From positions 1 through 6,207 of the forward strand of contig JALWQC010000238.1 in assembly GCA_027080755.1 (NCBI GenBank): a stretch of DNA of 6,207 nt, given 5' to 3'. This stretch comes from Paracoccaceae bacterium (GTDB lineage: Bacteria; Pseudomonadota; Alphaproteobacteria; Rhodobacterales; Rhodobacteraceae). The notes beneath the pieces were generated by a model, which saw only the letters and a program-made list of their open reading frames with translations, did not search any database and was not told where the DNA came from. Position 1 is the stretch's first letter; each line of letters starts with the position of its first letter. The position numbers and the translations under genes were made by a program. Below, piece after piece: positions 1 through 4,620 of this stretch.

Positions 1-928
1 CCGCAAATTCCGCCCGCCCGGCGTCATTGACCGTCACCGGCACCTGCCGCTCGTAGTGCAGCACCGCCGTTGCGCCAAAAGCCGCCGCCGTGCCGGACAC
101 AATGGCACGCATGCGGTTTTCCACCACGTCGCGGGTTTCCGGCGCCAGCGCCCGCACCGTCCCCCCCATCGTTGCCGTTTGCGGGATGACGTTATCGGTT
201 TCCCCCGCATGGATCTGCGTCAGCGAGACCACCAGATCATCCAGCCCCGCCACGCTGCGCGAACGGATGGTCTGCAAGGCCTGCGCGATCTGCACCGCCA
301 CCATCACCGGATCAATACCCTGATCGGGATAGGCGGCATGGCAGCCCTTGCCCTCTATCTCGATACGAAAGGAATCCACCGAGGCCATCAGCGCCCCCTT
401 GTTCAACAGCATATGCCCCAGCGGCCGGTTCGGGGCGTTGTGGATGCCGAAAACCTGCGCAATGTCGAAACGCTCCATGATGCCTTCGTTGACCATGACC
501 TCGGCGCCGTTGCCCTCTTCCTCGGCCGGCTGGAAAATCAGGGCGACCCGGCCGGTGAAATTGCGGGTCTCGGCCAGATAGCGCGCGGCCCCCAGCAGCA
601 TCGTGGTATGCCCGTCATGGCCGCAGGCGTGCATCTTGCCCGGGATCACGGATTTATGGGGGTGGTCGCCGGCCTCTGTGATCGGCAGGGCATCCATATC
701 GGCGCGCAGCCCGATGGTCGGCCCCGCCCCCTGCCCGTTGATAATCGCCACCACCCCGTTTTTCGCAATGCCGGTTTCAATCGAATCGACCCCGAATTCG
801 CGCAAACGCTCCACCACGAAAGCGGCGGTGTTTTCCGTGTCCAGCTCCAGCTCCGGGTGCATATGCAGATAGCGGCGCCAGGTTTTCATGTCTTCGTAGA
901 ATTCGGAAATGCGGTTGATGACGGGCAT
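1..928 (-). CDS. M20-family amidohydrolase (hippurate hydrolase/aminoacylase-like), 3' part cut off by window edge
   Basis: A zinc/manganese-dependent cytosolic hydrolase of the M20 group that removes acyl groups from N-acyl amino acids or related amides; the exact substrate cannot be read from sequence. The visible 309 residues carry the N-terminal catalytic part: LRADMDA (74-80, with the metal-bridging Asp), MHACGHDGH (99-107, ligands Cys102 and His104), FQPAEEEGNGA (132-142, catalytic/ligand Glu136-Glu137) and GIHN (161-164, ligand His163). The lid/dimerisation domain begins near GKGCHAAYP (193-201). Family members run to about 385-390 residues, so some 75-80 C-terminal residues, including the last metal-binding His, lie beyond base 1. 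The ATG at 928 is chosen because AGGAG sits 5 bases upstream (938-934) and the protein begins as these enzymes normally do. There is no signal peptide. It is divergent from mazG. The family call is firm; hippurate hydrolase, N-acetyl-amino-acid deacetylase or IAA-amino-acid hydrolase are equally possible activities. Confidence 0.93.
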   Translation of the reverse strand, partial: MPVINRISEFYEDMKTWRRYLHMHPELELDTENTAAFVVERLREFGVDSIETGIAKNGVVAIINGQGAGPTIGLRADMDALPITEAGDHPHKSVIPGKMHACGHDGHTTMLLGAARYLAETRNFTGRVALIFQPAEEEGNGAEVMVNEGIMERFDIAQVFGIHNAPNRPLGHMLLNKGALMASVDSFRIEIEGKGCHAAYPDQGIDPVMVAVQIAQALQTIRSRSVAGLDDLVVSLTQIHAGETDNVIPQTATMGGTVRALAPETRDVVENRMRAIVSGTAAAFGATAVLHYERQVPVTVNDAGRAEFA

Positions 929-950
929 GGGGACTCCTGTGGTTTTTTGC

Positions 951-979
951 ATTTGGCCACGCTTGCCTTGGCAGGTCAA
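951..979 (-). promoter_or_regulatory. Weak candidate promoter for the M20 amidohydrolase
   Basis: On the minus strand TTGACC (979-974, five of six to the -35 consensus) is followed after 17 bases by CCAAAT (956-951, only three of six to the -10). A start near 944 would leave a leader of about 16 bases that includes the AGGAG ribosome site at 938-934. Spacing is good but the -10 is poor. The 70-bp gap must also hold the mazG promoter, for which I see no convincing -10; GGGG at 981-984, 14 bases from the mazG ATG, is its only Shine-Dalgarno-like sequence. Confidence 0.3.
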
Positions 980-998
980 TGGGGCGTAGTTTACGCTC

Positions 999-1832
999 AT
1001 GACCGATTCACAAAAATCCGACGCGCTGGTGCGCGACCCGTCCGCGGGGATTGCGCGCCTGCTGGAAATCATGCGCCGTCTGCGCGACCCCGAAACCGGC
1101 TGTCCCTGGGATATCGAACAGGATTTCGCCAGCATCGCCCCCTACACCATCGAAGAGGCCTACGAAGTCGCCGATGCGATCGAGCGCGGCGATATGAGTG
1201 ACCTGCGCGACGAGCTGGGCGATCTGCTGTTGCAGTCGGTCTATCACGCGCAAATGGCGGCCGAGGGGGGGCATTTTACCTTTGACGATGTGGTGCGATC
1301 CATTTCCGACAAGATGCTGCGCCGGCATCCGCATGTTTTCGGGGACGAAAGCCGCGAAAAATCCGCCGCGCAACAGACCGAGGACTGGGAAAAGATCAAG
1401 GCCGCCGAACGTGCCGGCCGGCCCGAAACCGCCAGCGCGCTGGACGGGGTGGCGGCGGGGCTGCCGGCGCTGACGCGGGCGATCAAGCTGCAGAACCGCG
1501 CCGCGCGGGTGGGCTTTGACTGGCCCGAAACCACGCAGGTGGTCGATAAAATCGCCGAGGAAGCGCGCGAACTGGTAGAGGCCCGCGACACCCTCGGCCC
1601 CGAGGAAATGGCCGAGGAATACGGCGATCTGCTGTTTGTCATGGCCAATCTGGCGCGGCATCTGGACATTGACCCGGAATCCGCCCTGCGCGCCGCCAAC
1701 GCCAAATTCACCCGCCGTTTCAAGGGGGTTGAATCGCGGCTGGCCGAACGGGGCAAGACCCCGGCGCAATCGGATCTGGCGGAAATGGACGCGCTGTGGG
1801 ATGCGGTGAAGCGGGACGAGAAACAATCCTGA
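999..1832 (+). CDS. mazG: Nucleoside triphosphate pyrophosphohydrolase MazG
   Basis: A cytosolic all-alpha NTP pyrophosphatase that hydrolyses (d)NTPs to NMP plus pyrophosphate, removes aberrant nucleotides and, in E. coli, affects ppGpp responses. The 277 residues (E. coli protein about 263) contain two tandem MazG domains. The N-terminal one has GCPWDIEQ (34-41), the metal motif EEAYE (52-56) with DELGD (71-75), and RRHPHVFGD (108-116). The C-terminal one has VGFDWP (171-176), EEARE (187-191) and EEYGD (206-210). All acidic Mg-binding residues are present in both repeats, so both look intact. The ATG at 999 puts the conserved IARLLEIMRRLRDPETGCPWD block at the usual distance from the N-terminus; the ribosome site is poor (GGGG at 981-984). 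The stop is TGA at 1830-1832, followed by seven Ts without a stem before them, so no clear terminator separates it from the next unit. Regulation is not evident. Confidence 0.97.
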   Translation: MTDSQKSDALVRDPSAGIARLLEIMRRLRDPETGCPWDIEQDFASIAPYTIEEAYEVADAIERGDMSDLRDELGDLLLQSVYHAQMAAEGGHFTFDDVVRSISDKMLRRHPHVFGDESREKSAAQQTEDWEKIKAAERAGRPETASALDGVAAGLPALTRAIKLQNRAARVGFDWPETTQVVDKIAEEARELVEARDTLGPEEMAEEYGDLLFVMANLARHLDIDPESALRAANAKFTRRFKGVESRLAERGKTPAQSDLAEMDALWDAVKRDEKQS

Positions 1833-1848
1833 TTTTTTTGATCGGGTA

Positions 1849-1877
1849 TTGACCTGACTAAAATGCTCGGGTATCAA
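1849..1877 (+). promoter_or_regulatory. Sigma70-type promoter of the iron-binding protein gene
   Basis: TTGACC (1849-1854, five of six to -35) and TATCAA (1872-1877, four of six to -10) are separated by exactly 17 bases, the best promoter in the window. Transcription would begin around 1884, giving a leader of about 20 bases that carries the AAAGGAG ribosome site at 1892-1898. The -10 lies inside the longer open frame that begins at ATG 1863, which is one reason to reject that upstream start. Confidence 0.65.
1850..1874 (+). promoter_or_regulatory. IscR type-1-like / Iron-Rhodo-box-like operator
   Basis: Aligned by eye to the 25-bp E. coli IscR type 1 consensus (left half ATASYYGACT, centre RWWWY, right half AGTCRRSTAT), this stretch agrees at 21 of 25 positions. 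Mismatches are the first two bases and the AG of the right half. The core reads CTGACTAAAAT, then GCTCGGGTAT. It fills the space between the -35 and -10 of the promoter, where bound protein would block RNA polymerase. In Rhodobacter, IscR is reported to bind a related motif called the Iron-Rhodo-box and to repress iron-uptake genes when Fe-S supply is adequate; an iron transporter component downstream fits that role. The match is seen; the identity of the regulator is inferred. No iscR gene is in the window. Confidence 0.6.
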
Positions 1878-1904
1878 AACGGGGTCACAACAAAGGAGTC
1901 CCCG

Positions 1905-2912
1905 ATGCTGAAACGTCTTTCCCTGCTGGCCACGCTGGCCCTCGGCGCCGCGCAGCCGCTGCTGGCCGAAGAGGTCAACATCTATTCCTCGCGCCAGCCG
2001 CAGCTGATCAACCCGATACTGGAGGCCTTCAGCGAACAGACCGGCATTGACGTCAACGTCGTGTTCATCAAATCCGGCATGATCGAGCGCCTGCGCGCCG
2101 AGGGCAAGCGCACCCCCGCCGACGTGGTGCTGACGGTCGATATCGCCAACCTTGCCGCCATCGCTGATTCCGGCGTCACGCAGCCGGTGCATTCCGGCGT
2201 GATAGACGCCAACATCCCGCCGCAATATCGCGACCCTGACGGGCTGTGGTCCGGGCTGACCATGCGTTCGCGCGTGGTTTTCACCGCCAAGGACCGTGTG
2301 GACGCCAGCCAGATCACCGCTTTCGAGGACCTTGCGGACCCGAAATGGAAAGGGACGATCTGCGTGCGCTCGGGGCTGCACAACTATAACGTCGCGCTTG
2401 TTGCCGCCATGATCGCCCACCACGGCGAGGCCGCGACCGAGGACTGGCTGCGCGGCCTCAAGGCCAACCTCGCGCGGCGTCCCCAGGGCAACGACCGCGC
2501 GCAGATAAAGGCCGTCTGGGCCGGCGAATGCGACATTGCCATCGCCAACACCTATTATCTGGGCGAAATGTTGCAGGATCCCGAACAGGCGGTCTGGGCC
2601 AACTCCGTCAATCTGGTGTTTGCTACCGTCGGGGGGCAAGGCGCGCATGTGAACCTGTCGGGCATGGCTATGACCAAATCCGCCCCCCACCGCGAGGCGG
2701 CGCTGCAACTGATGGAATACCTGACCAGCGAACCGGCGCAGAAGCTTTACGCGGAACTGAACTATGAATACCCGCTGCTGGCCTCGGTCAAACCCAGCGA
2801 GTTGGGGCAAAGCTGGGGCGACTTCACCCCCGATCCCATGCCGATGGCAGAGATCGCGAAATTCCGCCCCGCCGCGCTGAAACTGATAGAAAAGGTCGAT
2901 TTCGACGGGTGA
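1905..2912 (+). CDS. Periplasmic Fe(3+) ABC transporter substrate-binding protein (FutA/FbpA/AfuA type)
   Basis: A secreted solute-binding protein that captures ferric iron in the periplasm and hands it to an inner-membrane permease. The 335 residues begin with a signal peptide (MLKR, a hydrophobic stretch at 5-20, likely cleavage after Ala21 before EEVNIYSSR). Tyr27 of NIYSSRQ, Tyr161 of HNYN and the adjacent pair Tyr217-Tyr218 of NTYYLGE are the tyrosines expected to coordinate iron in the FutA-like class. Cys153 and Cys209 are the only cysteines of the mature chain and may form a disulfide. The ATG at 1905 is preferred over ATG 1863 because it has GGAG 6 bases upstream and starts exactly at the signal peptide; the upstream start would lie within the promoter. 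It is likely iron-repressed through the site at 1850-1874. Unusually, no permease or ATPase gene follows: a terminator comes 28 bases after the stop. A related polyamine/thiamine-type binder is unlikely given the YY pair. Confidence 0.93.
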   Translation: MLKRLSLLATLALGAAQPLLAEEVNIYSSRQPQLINPILEAFSEQTGIDVNVVFIKSGMIERLRAEGKRTPADVVLTVDIANLAAIADSGVTQPVHSGVIDANIPPQYRDPDGLWSGLTMRSRVVFTAKDRVDASQITAFEDLADPKWKGTICVRSGLHNYNVALVAAMIAHHGEAATEDWLRGLKANLARRPQGNDRAQIKAVWAGECDIAIANTYYLGEMLQDPEQAVWANSVNLVFATVGGQGAHVNLSGMAMTKSAPHREAALQLMEYLTSEPAQKLYAELNYEYPLLASVKPSELGQSWGDFTPDPMPMAEIAKFRPAALKLIEKVDFDG

Positions 2913-2934
2913 CCCTCTCCTCCGTTCGTCGAAA
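2900..2934. repeat. 8-bp inverted repeat across the stop codon of the iron-binding protein gene
   Basis: TTTCGACG (2900-2907) and CGTCGAAA (2927-2934) are perfect reverse complements around a 19-base loop that contains the TGA at 2910-2912. It sits directly before the main terminator hairpin. Neither strand has a good T-run right after it, so it is more likely an RNA-stabilising stem or an aid to termination from the convergent GST side than a terminator by itself. Confidence 0.4.
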
Positions 2935-2939
2935 CCCTC

Positions 2940-2968
2940 GGGGCCGCCATTGTGCGGCCCCCTTTTTT
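2940..2968 (+). terminator. Intrinsic terminator after the iron-binding protein gene
   Basis: GGGGCCGC (2940-2947) pairs perfectly with GCGGCCCC (2954-2961) around the 6-base loop CATTGT, followed by C and six Ts (2963-2968). This is a textbook Rho-independent terminator reading on the plus strand. It ends at the very base where the convergent GST gene finishes (its TGA occupies 2970-2968). Read from the minus strand the hairpin has no following T-run, so it probably works well in one direction only. Confidence 0.88.
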
Positions 2969-3669
2969 CAGGCCGGATACATCGCCGCCACCCCCCGTTC
3001 CAGATAGGCCATCAGCCCCGCATCCCGCGCCACCCGTTCGCTTAGCGGTGTTTTCGCCACGGACGAGGCCAGCGCCCGCAGCATCGGCACCACGCTGGCA
3101 TCTGCCGCCGTTGGCCTGTCCCCGAACAGAAAATCCCCCTGCCCCAACTGCCCCGAAACCGCCTGCAAATCATGGTCCAGCCGCGCCAGTTGTTCCTCCG
3201 CATTGAAGCGCCCCATCCCCTGCCCGTCCATATTCCGCCGCACCTTCTGGCGGATTTTTCCGGTGACAAAGCCGTTGATAATCGCCGGTATCTGCCCGAA
3301 AAACGTCCGCCGCACATCGGCCCAGTTTTCATCGTTCAGCCAGCGGTTACAGACCAGCAGGAAATAGATATGTTCCTCGGCCATGCGGATAAACGCGCGC
3401 GACACCGCCCGCTGTTCCCCGCTTAGCCCCGCATCGAAATCCACGCCGAAACGCTGCTCCAGATAATCGCGGATGGCGTCACTGTCGGGAATGACCCGCC
3501 CCCCGTCGCGCAACACCGGCAGCTTGCCCTTCGGCCCCTTGCGCGGATCATCGCTAAACTCCGGTTGCCAGGCCTGCCCCGACATTTCCAGCAGGATCAT
3601 CGCCTTGACACAAAACGGGCTGGCGGCGGGTTCGCCAAAGGCGGGGGAATAGGTTACGAGGGTCAGCAT
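2968..3669 (-). CDS. Glutathione S-transferase family protein, Fax/metaxin-like
   Basis: A cytosolic protein of 233 residues with a thioredoxin-like N-terminal domain (about 1-78) and an all-helical C-terminal domain (about 85-230). Family marks in order: SPFCVKA (17-23) at the usual redox/glutathione position, the cis-proline stretch GKLPVL (48-53), PDSDAI (61-66, glutathione gamma-glutamyl contact) and GDRPTAADASVV (183-194), the N-capping box of GST C-domains. The EEHIYF and NRW elements (98-110) resemble the Fax/metaxin branch rather than classic detoxifying GSTs. Substrate unknown. Three ATGs are possible: 3699, 3672 and 3669. AGGAG at 3681-3677 rules out 3699 and is best spaced (7 bases) for 3669, giving MLTLVTYSPAFGEP; 3672 would add one Met. 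It is divergent from a YafY-type regulator with a shared palindrome between them, so that regulator probably controls it. Confidence 0.9.
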   Translation of the reverse strand: MLTLVTYSPAFGEPAASPFCVKAMILLEMSGQAWQPEFSDDPRKGPKGKLPVLRDGGRVIPDSDAIRDYLEQRFGVDFDAGLSGEQRAVSRAFIRMAEEHIYFLLVCNRWLNDENWADVRRTFFGQIPAIINGFVTGKIRQKVRRNMDGQGMGRFNAEEQLARLDHDLQAVSGQLGQGDFLFGDRPTAADASVVPMLRALASSVAKTPLSERVARDAGLMAYLERGVAAMYPA

Positions 3670-3692
3670 CATATATCTCCTGTCCATGCTTT

Positions 3693-3721
3693 TTGCCACT
3701 CTGGCACAGGCCTGCTGTCAA
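3693..3721 (-). promoter_or_regulatory. Candidate promoter of the GST gene
   Basis: On the minus strand a perfect TTGACA -35 (3721-3716) lies inside the inverted repeat at 3711-3735. A 17-base spacer leads to TGGCAA (3698-3693), a poor -10 with two or three matches. The consensus -35 and its placement support promoter function; the weak -10 suggests low or activator-dependent expression. A start near 3686 would leave a leader of about 16 bases with AGGAG at 3681-3677. Confidence 0.45.
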
Positions 3722-3735
3722 AACCTGTCAGCAGG
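3711..3735. promoter_or_regulatory. Probable operator shared by the GST gene and the YafY-type regulator
   Basis: Two 10-bp half sites, CCTGCTGTCA (3711-3720) and TGTCAGCAGG (3726-3735), are reverse complements at 9 of 10 positions, with AAACC between them; the outer 7 bp are perfect. A direct repeat CTGTCA at 3715-3720 and 3725-3730 has a 10-bp period, one helical turn. The site contains the TTGACA -35 of the GST gene on the minus strand and the CTGTCA -35 candidate of the regulator on the plus strand. Its size and place are what a dimeric HTH regulator controlling itself and its divergent neighbour would use. The symmetry is seen; which protein binds is inferred. Confidence 0.6.
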
Positions 3736-3744
3736 GTGTATACG
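3715..3744 (+). promoter_or_regulatory. Candidate promoter of the YafY-type regulator, possibly giving a leaderless mRNA
   Basis: CTGTCA (3715-3720, four of six to -35) is followed after 18 bases by TATACG (3739-3744, four of six to -10). Seven bases downstream of the -10 is 3751, the A of the ATG. There is no good ribosome site upstream; AGGG at 3733-3736 is 14 bases away. The mRNA may therefore start at or very near the start codon. This rests on pattern and spacing only. Confidence 0.4.
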
Positions 3745-3750
3745 GCCCCC

Positions 3751-4458
3751 ATGCCCCGGAATGTGCGCCTTTTACAGATCCTGCAACACCTGCGCCGTGC
3801 GCGCGGGGCGGTCAGGGCCGGCGATCTGGCGCGCGAAACCGGTGTCAGCCTGCGCAGCATCTACCGCGACATAGACCGCCTGCGCACCATGGGGGCGCTG
3901 ATCGACGGCGCGGCGGGCTATGGCTATACCCTGCTGGAAGACCCCGCCCTGCCCCCGATGATGTTCACCCCCGAGGAAATAGAGGCCCTGGTGCTGGGCC
4001 TGCGACAGGTCTGCGAAACCGGCGACCCGGCGCTGGAATCCGCCGCCCGCAATGCCGGTGCCAAACTGCAGGCCAGCCTGCCCGCAAACATGCAGATGCC
4101 CTTTCGCCACGCGCCGCTTTACGCCAAAAGCTTCCGCCAAGGGCCTGAAATCACGGTGGATATGGCCGCCCTGCGCAAAGCCGTCCGCGCCGAAACCGTT
4201 CTGGAAATCCGCTATCGCGACGCCGCCGGCCGGCCCAGCATCCGGCGCATCTGGCCCCTTGGCATCGTCTATATGGACGCAGCACAAGTGCTGGCCGCCT
4301 GGTGCGAGCTGCGCGGCGCCCTGCGCGCCTTCCGCATCGACCGCATCGGCGAAATCACGCCGCTGGAAAAAAGTTTCCGCCCCCGCCGCGCCGCGCTTTT
4401 GCGGGAATTTTTCGAACAAAACAAACGGGATGGCCGCCCTTCCGCAAGGGAAAGCTGA
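3751..4458 (+). CDS. YafY-type transcriptional regulator (HTH_11 plus WYL domain)
   Basis: A 235-residue cytosolic DNA-binding regulator. The N-terminus (about 5-62) is a DeoR/HTH_11 winged helix: LLQILQHLRRARGAVRAGDL, recognition region ETGVSLRSIYRDIDRLRTMG (29-48) and wing GYGYTLL (56-62). The C-terminal WYL domain (about 135-200) has LEIRYRDAAGRPSIRRIWPLGIVY and AAWCELRGALRAFRIDRI, which may sense a small ligand or nucleic acid. The residues that name the WYL domain read QVL (179-181) instead of W-Y-L, as in some YafY relatives; the basic residues around FRIDRI remain. The ATG at 3751 fits the start of the HTH; the in-frame ATG at 3565 would add 62 residues running through the GST gene and the intergenic promoters. 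It is divergent from a GST gene with a palindrome between them, suggesting autoregulation and control of that gene. The effector cannot be told. Confidence 0.92.
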   Translation: MPRNVRLLQILQHLRRARGAVRAGDLARETGVSLRSIYRDIDRLRTMGALIDGAAGYGYTLLEDPALPPMMFTPEEIEALVLGLRQVCETGDPALESAARNAGAKLQASLPANMQMPFRHAPLYAKSFRQGPEITVDMAALRKAVRAETVLEIRYRDAAGRPSIRRIWPLGIVYMDAAQVLAAWCELRGALRAFRIDRIGEITPLEKSFRPRRAALLREFFEQNKRDGRPSARES

Positions 4459-4479
4459 CGCAACAACTGGTCCCTTGCG
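4443..4479. repeat. 9-bp inverted repeat across the stop codon of the YafY-type gene
   Basis: CGCAAGGGA (4443-4451) and TCCCTTGCG (4471-4479) are perfect reverse complements around a 19-base loop holding the TGA at 4456-4458. No T-run follows (the next bases are ACGCTTTATCC), so this is at best a weak terminator; it may protect the 3' end of the mRNA or help Rho-dependent termination before pyrG. Confidence 0.45.
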
Positions 4480-4484
4480 ACGCT

Positions 4485-4493
4485 TTATCCACA
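4485..4493 (+). promoter_or_regulatory. Perfect DnaA box
   Basis: TTATCCACA matches the high-affinity E. coli DnaA box exactly. It is 21 bases upstream of the candidate pyrG -35. I saw no second copy nearby, so it is not an origin cluster. By chance a given 9-mer on either strand is expected in about 1 of 20 windows this size, less at this GC content, so a coincidence cannot be excluded. Confidence 0.35.
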
Positions 4494-4513
4494 AGCTATT
4501 GCGCCGCGCACCC

Positions 4514-4542
4514 TTGTTAAACCCGTCCGAATCCGCTATCAC
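4514..4542 (+). promoter_or_regulatory. Candidate pyrG promoter
   Basis: TTGTTA (4514-4519, four of six to -35) and TATCAC (4537-4542, four of six to -10) are 17 bases apart. Transcription from about 4549 would give a leader of roughly 70 bases. A weaker alternative is TTGTGC (4565-4570) with TAAAAC (4587-4592), giving a leader of about 20 bases. The ribosome site is GGGGG at 4605-4609, 11 bases from the ATG. Confidence 0.45.
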
Positions 4543-4557
4543 TTTAATCCCGTGATA
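4537..4557. promoter_or_regulatory. Dyad on the pyrG -10: possible operator
   Basis: TATCAC (4537-4542) and GTGATA (4552-4557) are perfect reverse complements 9 bases apart, a 21-bp symmetric site. The left arm is the candidate -10 itself, so a protein bound here would compete with polymerase. If transcription started further upstream it could instead form an RNA stem. No regulator is suggested by the window. Confidence 0.35.
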
Positions 4558-4563
4558 CAAGCG

Positions 4564-4583
4564 ATTGTGCCGCGTGGTGCAAT
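4564..4583 (+). promoter_or_regulatory. Small hairpin in the pyrG leader
   Basis: ATTGTGCC (4564-4571) and GGTGCAAT (4576-4583) can form an 8-pair RNA stem with two central G-U pairs and the loop GCGT. It has no T-run after it, so it is not a terminator. It is 37 bases before the start codon and leaves the ribosome site free. Confidence 0.3.
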
Positions 4584-4620
4584 CCATAAAACCAACTTTT
4601 TCACGGGGGCCGATACAGGC

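Noticed and set aside
966..973. GCCTTGGC near-palindrome (short stem with a TT centre) in the M20/mazG gap
   Set aside because: Too short to distinguish from chance, and it does not align with a credible promoter pair.
56..1201. 381-codon plus-strand frame opposite the M20 amidohydrolase
   Set aside because: The minus-strand frame has all M20 metal motifs and a proper ribosome site; the plus frame also runs into mazG in another frame.
1833..1839. Run of seven Ts right after the mazG stop as a terminator
   Set aside because: There is no GC-rich stem immediately before it.
1863..1904. Upstream ATG 1863 for the iron-binding protein
   Set aside because: It overlaps the promoter -10, lacks a ribosome site and would put 14 residues before the signal peptide.
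1008..2810. 600-codon open frame on the minus strand across mazG and the iron-binding protein gene
   Set aside because: It runs antisense to two clearly recognised genes and across their promoter gap. Its product is of low-complexity His/Gly/Arg-rich type without a known domain, as expected for a shadow in GC-biased codons.
2952..3206. Proline-rich 84-codon plus-strand frame at the end of the GST gene
   Set aside because: It is antisense to the GST C-domain, starts in the terminator loop and has no ribosome site.
3565..3750. N-terminal extension of the YafY-type regulator from ATG 3565
   Set aside because: It would run through the GST coding region and both divergent promoters; the HTH begins naturally after ATG 3751.
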